Of a DNA stretch of 64,000 nucleotides, positions 58,992-64,000 are shown one piece after another. The DNA lies in assembly GCF_019457915.1 (NCBI RefSeq), contig NZ_JAHZSS010000002.1, positions 1-64,000 of the forward strand, in the 5' to 3' direction. The notes under the pieces are model-generated. The model saw nothing but the letters and a program-made list of their open reading frames with translations, was not told the DNA's origin and did no database searches. The position numbers and the translations under genes are program-made. Origin of the DNA: Neiella holothuriorum (GTDB lineage Bacteria > Pseudomonadota > Gammaproteobacteria > Enterobacterales > Neiellaceae). Position 1 is the first letter of the stretch. Every line of letters begins with the position of its first letter.

Positions 58992-59798
58992 GTGGGCAAG
59001 GTAATCGCAATTGCCAATCAGAAAGGTGGCGTGGGTAAAACAACCACAGCCGTTAATCTGGCAGCTTCCATGGCTGCAACTAAACGAAAAGTGTTGTTAA
59101 TCGACCTCGATCCGCAAGGTAATGCCACCATGGGCAGCGGTGTCGACAAGTACGATGTTGAGCACACCGCTTATGAGTTGCTGGTGGACGAAAAGCCGCT
59201 TCAAGAAGTGGCGATTAAAGAAACTGCCGGTGGCTATGATTTGATTGCAGCCAATGCGGATGTTACCGCCGCTGAAATCAAACTCATGGAAGTGTTTGCC
59301 CGCGAAGTGCGTCTTCGTAATTCGCTTAAATCGTGCATGGATCATTACCAATACGTATTCATCGACTGCCCGCCGTCATTGAACTTACTGACAGTCAATG
59401 CCATGTCGGCCGCTGATTCCGTACTAGTGCCAATGCAATGTGAGTATTACGCCTTAGAAGGCCTTACAGCATTGCTCGAAACCATCAACCAATTGGTGTC
59501 GGTCGTTAATCCAAACCTACATGTCGAAGGTATTTTGCGGACCATGTTCGATCCGCGTAATCGACTGGCCAACGATGTGTCCGATCAGTTGCGATCACAC
59601 TTTGGTGACAAGGTTTACCGCACGGTGATCCCGCGTAATGTTCGTCTTGCCGAGGCGCCTAGTTTTGGAGCCCCTGTGATGTATTACGATAAAGGTTCTA
59701 CGGGCTCAAAAGCTTATTTGGCATTGGCTGGTGAAATTTTACGCCGAGCTGAGCAACCATCGGAAGATGACTCACCAAACAACGAAACAGCCGCTTAA
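58992..59798 (+). CDS. parA: Chromosome partition ATPase ParA (Soj)
   Basis: A 268-residue ParA/MinD-family ATPase. The deviant Walker A is KGGVGKTTTAVNLAA (11-25), the A' motif LLIDLDPQGNAT, and the Walker B YVFIDCPPSLNLL. There is no N-terminal HTH, which marks the chromosomal Soj type that does not autoregulate by DNA binding. GTG start with CGGAG five bases upstream. It segregates the origin together with ParB bound at parS, such as the site at 6367. Confidence 0.97.
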   Translation: MGKVIAIANQKGGVGKTTTAVNLAASMAATKRKVLLIDLDPQGNATMGSGVDKYDVEHTAYELLVDEKPLQEVAIKETAGGYDLIAANADVTAAEIKLMEVFAREVRLRNSLKSCMDHYQYVFIDCPPSLNLLTVNAMSAADSVLVPMQCEYYALEGLTALLETINQLVSVVNPNLHVEGILRTMFDPRNRLANDVSDQLRSHFGDKVYRTVIPRNVRLAEAPSFGAPVMYYDKGSTGSKAYLALAGEILRRAEQPSEDDSPNNETAA

Positions 59799-59818
59799 CC
59801 AAGGAGAAGCTGCAATTC

Positions 59819-60709
59819 ATGTCTGCTAAAAAACGAGGCTTAGGAATGGGGCTGGAAGCACTGCTGTCCAACAGTCAGGCTGCCCGCGATAAATCCTTAG
59901 AAGCAAACGAATCAGAAGTGAACGTGTCTGAATCGGCTAATGAATTGAAAAAGCTGCCTATCGAATTATTACAGCCGGGTAAGTATCAGCCTCGAAAAGA
60001 CATGTCTGCTGAAGCGCTGGAGGAGTTAGCGAGCTCCATCCAAGCACAAGGCATCATCCAACCAATTGTCGTTCGCCCTATCAGCCCAGAAAACTATGAA
60101 ATTATCGCCGGTGAACGACGTTGGCGCGCGGCCCAGCAAGCGGGCCTAGACGTTGTTCCCTGCTTGGTCAAAGAAGTGGCCGACAATGCGGCAGTAGCGA
60201 TTGCTCTCATCGAAAATATTCAGCGCGAAGATCTCAATGCGATGGAAGAAGCCATTGCACTTAACCGGCTGATGAATGAATTTGAATTGACCCATCAGCA
60301 AGTTGCTGAAGCGGTGGGTAAGTCTCGTACCACAGTCACCAATTTATTGCGTCTTAACAGCCTGCTAGAGCCCGTTAAAACCATGCTTGAACATGGTGAC
60401 CTAGATATGGGCCATGCACGCGCTCTGTTAGCCTTAGAGGGCGATGTTCAGGTTGATGCTGCACGCACAGTGACGGCCAAAGGTCTTTCGGTCCGAGAAA
60501 CCGAAAAACTTGTTAAAAAGTTGCTAACTCCAGCCAAACCAGCCGCGGCAAAAGCCATCGATCCAAATGTTGAAGCGTTACAAAATGCATTAAGTGAACG
60601 CTTAGGTGCCAGTGTTGCGATTAGTTGTAATACCAAAGGTAAAGGTAAATTGGTCATAAATTACACTAGTTTGGACGAGCTAGATGGCATTTTGGGACGA
60701 ATAAACTAA
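59819..60709 (+). CDS. parB: Chromosome partition protein ParB (Spo0J)
   Basis: A 296-residue CTP-dependent DNA clamp. Box I is LQPGKYQPRKDM (near 52-64), box II GERRWRAAQQAG (near 98-109), and the HTH is HQQVAEAVGKSRTTVTNLLRL (near 159-179). A basic linker leads to the C-terminal dimerisation domain (VEALQNALSERLGASVAI). AAGGAG precedes the ATG, 20 bases after parA. The HTH reads like those that bind the GTTTCACGTGAAAC parS core. Confidence 0.97.
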   Translation: MSAKKRGLGMGLEALLSNSQAARDKSLEANESEVNVSESANELKKLPIELLQPGKYQPRKDMSAEALEELASSIQAQGIIQPIVVRPISPENYEIIAGERRWRAAQQAGLDVVPCLVKEVADNAAVAIALIENIQREDLNAMEEAIALNRLMNEFELTHQQVAEAVGKSRTTVTNLLRLNSLLEPVKTMLEHGDLDMGHARALLALEGDVQVDAARTVTAKGLSVRETEKLVKKLLTPAKPAAAKAIDPNVEALQNALSERLGASVAISCNTKGKGKLVINYTSLDELDGILGRIN

Positions 60710-60793
60710 GGTTATGGCGCGAATGTTTTTGTTGTTTCTTTGTGCACCAGTTGTTAACGATATGTATCGCCTCTTAAATGCGATGTTAACTGG

Positions 60794-60823
60794 TTGCTTT
60801 TTGGCTGCGGAAAGACATAGAAT
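60794..60823 (+). promoter_or_regulatory. Candidate promoter of the atp operon
   Basis: TTGCTT and TAGAAT are separated by 18 bases in the parB-atpI gap, 35 bases before the atpI start. Position and spacing fit a sigma-70 promoter; no upstream regulator site was recognised. Confidence 0.45.
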
Positions 60824-60857
60824 CCGCCAGCTTTGTTGTAATAGTTGATGCAGGTCA

Positions 60858-61286
60858 ATGTTTAGCTTCGTGCTTTTACGAGAAGGTCGGTCTGCTCCGA
60901 AGCATGCAAAGCTTCAGATGCAGATTGCTGGATTAAATCTGGCAAAAAAATTGTTACGAGCGCAAGTGGTAGTAGCAGTCGCAATGACGCTTCTGGCTCT
61001 GGTGTTTGGAGTCCAATTGGCAATAGCCGTTGGTTTGGGTTGTCTAGCAGCCTTGATTCCTTACGCCTTGTTCGTTTATCTTGCTTTTGCTTTTTCAGGC
61101 GCGCGGATGGCCCAGGCCACTGTGCGGGCTTTTTATCTTGGCGAAGCAATAAAAATAATATCCAGTGTGGTGATTTTAGTTGTCACGCTGCTACTATTTA
61201 GGCCCTACGCAGAATGGGTATTGGTTGCATTCACTGTAACCATGGTACCGGTTTGGCTAGGTCCTTTATTTTTGAAAACTAGATAG
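60858..61286 (+). CDS. atpI: ATP synthase assembly protein AtpI
   Basis: A 142-residue small membrane protein with four helices: about 36-56, 58-80, 95-115 and 120-138. It is the usual first gene of gammaproteobacterial atp operons and helps c-ring assembly. Parts such as GCLAALIPYALFVYLAFAFSGARMAQATVRAFYLGEAIK are typical. The start is not certain: only AGG lies near this ATG, and a Met about 20 codons in (MQIAGLNLAKK) would give a length closer to E. coli AtpI (126). Confidence 0.88.
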   Translation: MFSFVLLREGRSAPKHAKLQMQIAGLNLAKKLLRAQVVVAVAMTLLALVFGVQLAIAVGLGCLAALIPYALFVYLAFAFSGARMAQATVRAFYLGEAIKIISSVVILVVTLLLFRPYAEWVLVAFTVTMVPVWLGPLFLKTR

Positions 61287-61298
61287 AAATCGGGATGA

Positions 61299-62144
<846 letters not shown>

Positions 62145-62185
62145 TTTATAAGTAATTTTCATTTTCACACATAACAACCATTTGA

Positions 62186-62431
<246 letters not shown>

Positions 62432-62500
62432 TATTTGAAAAACATTGTTTTTCTACTTAGATATTAACCAGCGGATAGAACCAACGAAGGAGGAGCGGTC

Positions 62501-62971
62501 GTGAGTATTAATGCTACCCTTATCGGCCAAACCATTGCCTTTTTGATTTTCGTTTGGTTCTGTATGAAGTTTGTTTGGCCGCCATTAATGGCTGCCATTG
62601 AAGAACGTCAGAAGAAAATTGCTGACGGTCTCGCGGATGCAGAAAAAGCTGAGAAGCGTCTTGAATTGGCCGATGTGAAAGCAAAGGATCAACTCAAGCA
62701 GGCTAAATCAGAAGCAAGCGAAATTGTTGAACAGGCAAACAAGCGCAAGAACCAGATCGTTGATGAAGCGAAAGTTGAAGCCCAAGCTGAGCGTGAAAAA
62801 ATTATCGCTCAAGCCCAAGCTGAAATCGAGTCAGAACGTAACCGCGCTCGTGAAGAGCTGCGTACACAAGTTTCTGCTCTGGCAATTGCCGGCGCCGAGA
62901 AAATCTTGGAACGTTCCATCGATCCTGCCGCCCATAGCGACATCTTGGACAAACTGGCGTCTGAACTTTAA
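62501..62971 (+). CDS. atpF: F0F1 ATP synthase subunit b
   Basis: A 156-residue peripheral-stalk subunit, the same length as E. coli b. One N-terminal helix (about 7-27, [19 protein letters not shown]) is followed by a long charged coiled coil rich in Ala, Glu, Lys and Gln. GTG start preceded by AAGGAGGAG. It lies 69 bases after atpE and 14 before atpH. Confidence 0.97.
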   Translation: MSINATLIGQTIAFLIFVWFCMKFVWPPLMAAIEERQKKIADGLADAEKAEKRLELADVKAKDQLKQAKSEASEIVEQANKRKNQIVDEAKVEAQAEREKIIAQAQAEIESERNRAREELRTQVSALAIAGAEKILERSIDPAAHSDILDKLASEL

Positions 62972-62985
62972 CGGAGGGTTGACGA

Positions 62986-63519
62986 ATGTCTGAATTGACA
63001 ACTGTCGCCCGTCCGTATGCGAAAGCGGCGTTTGATTACGCTGTTGAGCACAAGACGTTAGACAAATGGTCCACCATGCTGTCCTTTGCGGCAGAAGTCG
63101 CCAAGAATGAAACAGTTGCCAAGATTCTGGCAAGCGGTGAAGCGCCTGAGCGCATTGCCGATCTGTTCATTCAGGTGTGTGGTGACGAAGTTGATGAACA
63201 AGGTCAAAACCTGTTGAAGGTAATGGCTGAGAATGGTCGTCTGGCAGCGTTGCCGGAAGTTCAATCGATGTACGTGCAACTGGTGACCGAGCATCAAAAA
63301 CAAGCGGACGTGCATGTCACATCTGCTGCTGAATTGACCGATGCTCAACAGAAGCAAGTTATTGAAGCGATGACCAAACGCTTATCGCGTGACGTTCGTC
63401 TCCACTGCACTGTAGACGCCGAGTTAGTCGGCGGCATGATCATCAAGGTCGACGACCTGGTCATTGATAATACAGTGCGTGGCAAACTGGAGCGCATGGC
63501 AGAAGCGCTGCAATCCTAA
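62986..63519 (+). CDS. atpH: F0F1 ATP synthase subunit delta
   Basis: A 177-residue OSCP/delta subunit that joins the stator stalk to F1, same length as E. coli delta. It shows TVARPYAKAAFDYAVEH at the N-terminus and the C-terminal LVGGMIIKVDDLVIDNTVRGKL signature. GGAGGGTTGACGA precedes the ATG. Confidence 0.97.
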   Translation: MSELTTVARPYAKAAFDYAVEHKTLDKWSTMLSFAAEVAKNETVAKILASGEAPERIADLFIQVCGDEVDEQGQNLLKVMAENGRLAALPEVQSMYVQLVTEHQKQADVHVTSAAELTDAQQKQVIEAMTKRLSRDVRLHCTVDAELVGGMIIKVDDLVIDNTVRGKLERMAEALQS

Positions 63520-63534
63520 TCGGGGAATTAGAGC

Positions 63535-64000
63535 ATGCAACTGAATTCCACAGAAATCAGTGAACTAATCAAACAACGTATTGAGAAGTTCGATGTAGTA
63601 AGTGAAGCTCGAAACGAAGGTACTATCGTTTCAGTTTCCGACGGTATTATCCGTATTCATGGCCTTGCTGATGTCATGCAGGGCGAAATGATTGAATTGC
63701 CTGGCAATCGTTATGCAATTGCACTGAACCTTGAGCGTGACTCGGTTGGTGCGGTTGTAATGGGTCCTTATGCGGATCTGGCCGAAGGCGTAAAAGTTAA
63801 ATCCACCGGCCGTATTCTGGAAGTTCCAGTGGGTCGTGGCCTGTTAGGTCGTGTTGTTAACACCTTGGGTGAGCCAATTGATGGTAAAGGCCCAATTGAT
63901 AACGACGGCTTCTCGCCAGTTGAAGTGATTGCACCGGGCGTAATTGAACGTCAATCAGTATCTCAGCCGGTAGAAACAGGTATTACCGCAATTGACTCGA
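63535..64000 (+). CDS. atpA: F0F1 ATP synthase subunit alpha (partial, runs off the window)
   Basis: The first 155 codons of subunit alpha. It begins [16 protein letters not shown] and continues through [15 protein letters not shown] and the beta-barrel domain to [20 protein letters not shown], all standard for AtpA. The Walker A region would follow just beyond the window end. GGGGAATTAGAGC precedes the ATG. The rest of the operon (atpG, atpD, atpC) is expected outside the window. Confidence 0.97.
   Translation, partial: MQLNSTEISELIKQRIEKFDVVSEARNEGTIVSVSDGIIRIHGLADVMQGEMIELPGNRYAIALNLERDSVGAVVMGPYADLAEGVKVKSTGRILEVPVGRGLLGRVVNTLGEPIDGKGPIDNDGFSPVEVIAPGVIERQSVSQPVETGITAIDS

Overview
The window looks like chromosomal DNA from a gammaproteobacterium, probably free-living and aquatic. 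At the right end is the conserved series mioC, oriC, mnmG, rsmG, parA, parB, atpI-B-E-F-H-A. The mioC/mnmG interval (56122-56456) has the features of a Dam/SeqA-type replication origin: two perfect DnaA boxes, an A+T-rich stretch and ten GATC sites. A 16-bp parS-like palindrome at 6367-6382 lies about 50 kb away. Dense GATC at the origin fits a Dam-methylating lineage (Alteromonadales/Vibrionales-like) better than Pseudomonas. The exact genus cannot be read from the sequence.

Layout. (1) 1-4427 is an A+T-richer accessory locus: a WYL regulator and a leucine-rich-repeat-variant protein on the minus strand, divergent from a small unknown protein, a tail-less FtsZ paralogue and a zinc-type sirtuin. 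It resembles no named system that I know. (2) 4712-11057 holds an 8-oxoguanine-deaminase-like hydrolase, a TonB-dependent receptor, an NCS2 purine permease and a DUF2165 membrane protein. (3) 11448-21684 holds an isopenicillin-N-synthase-like oxygenase facing a minus-strand run that reads: secreted NUP-family protein, amidase, HpxW-like Ntn hydrolase, TauE exporter, ureidoglycine aminotransferase, allantoate amidohydrolase, periplasmic CpdB. (4) 21816-29424 is a TonB-dependent receptor followed by its own energy module (DUF3450, two ExbB-type proteins, ExbD, TonB, TPR). (5) 29678-33019 holds a secreted adenosine deaminase, PuuE allantoinase and a cupin. (6) 33069-44264 is an eleven-gene minus-strand operon: xdhA-xdhB-xdhC-uraD-uraH-guaD-puuD-oxygenase-DUF1330-hydrolase-add. 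(7) 44490-51227 is a BMP-type nucleoside ABC importer, a TetR regulator and a second 8-oxoguanine-deaminase-like enzyme. (8) 51496-55415 holds a lipoprotein, a secreted nucleoside hydrolase with a second NUP-family protein, and a DUF481 outer-membrane protein. (9) 55660-64000 is the oriC region with chromosome-partition and ATP synthase genes.

Together, about 45 kb between the parS-like site and oriC is a near-complete purine scavenging and degradation island. The two receptors and their TonB module probably bring purine compounds across the outer membrane. CpdB, the secreted adenosine deaminase, the nucleoside hydrolase and the NUP-family proteins would cut them to bases in the periplasm. 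The NCS2 permease and the BMP ABC transporter would import nucleosides and bases. Cytoplasmic enzymes would then carry guanine, adenine and hypoxanthine through xanthine, urate, hydroxyisourate, OHCU and allantoin to allantoate, ureidoglycine, oxalurate and perhaps oxamate/oxalate. Unexplained parts are two oxygenases, a DUF1330 protein, a TauE exporter and an add-like enzyme with a changed active-site motif.

No rRNA, tRNA, insertion sequence, prophage or CRISPR array was recognised.
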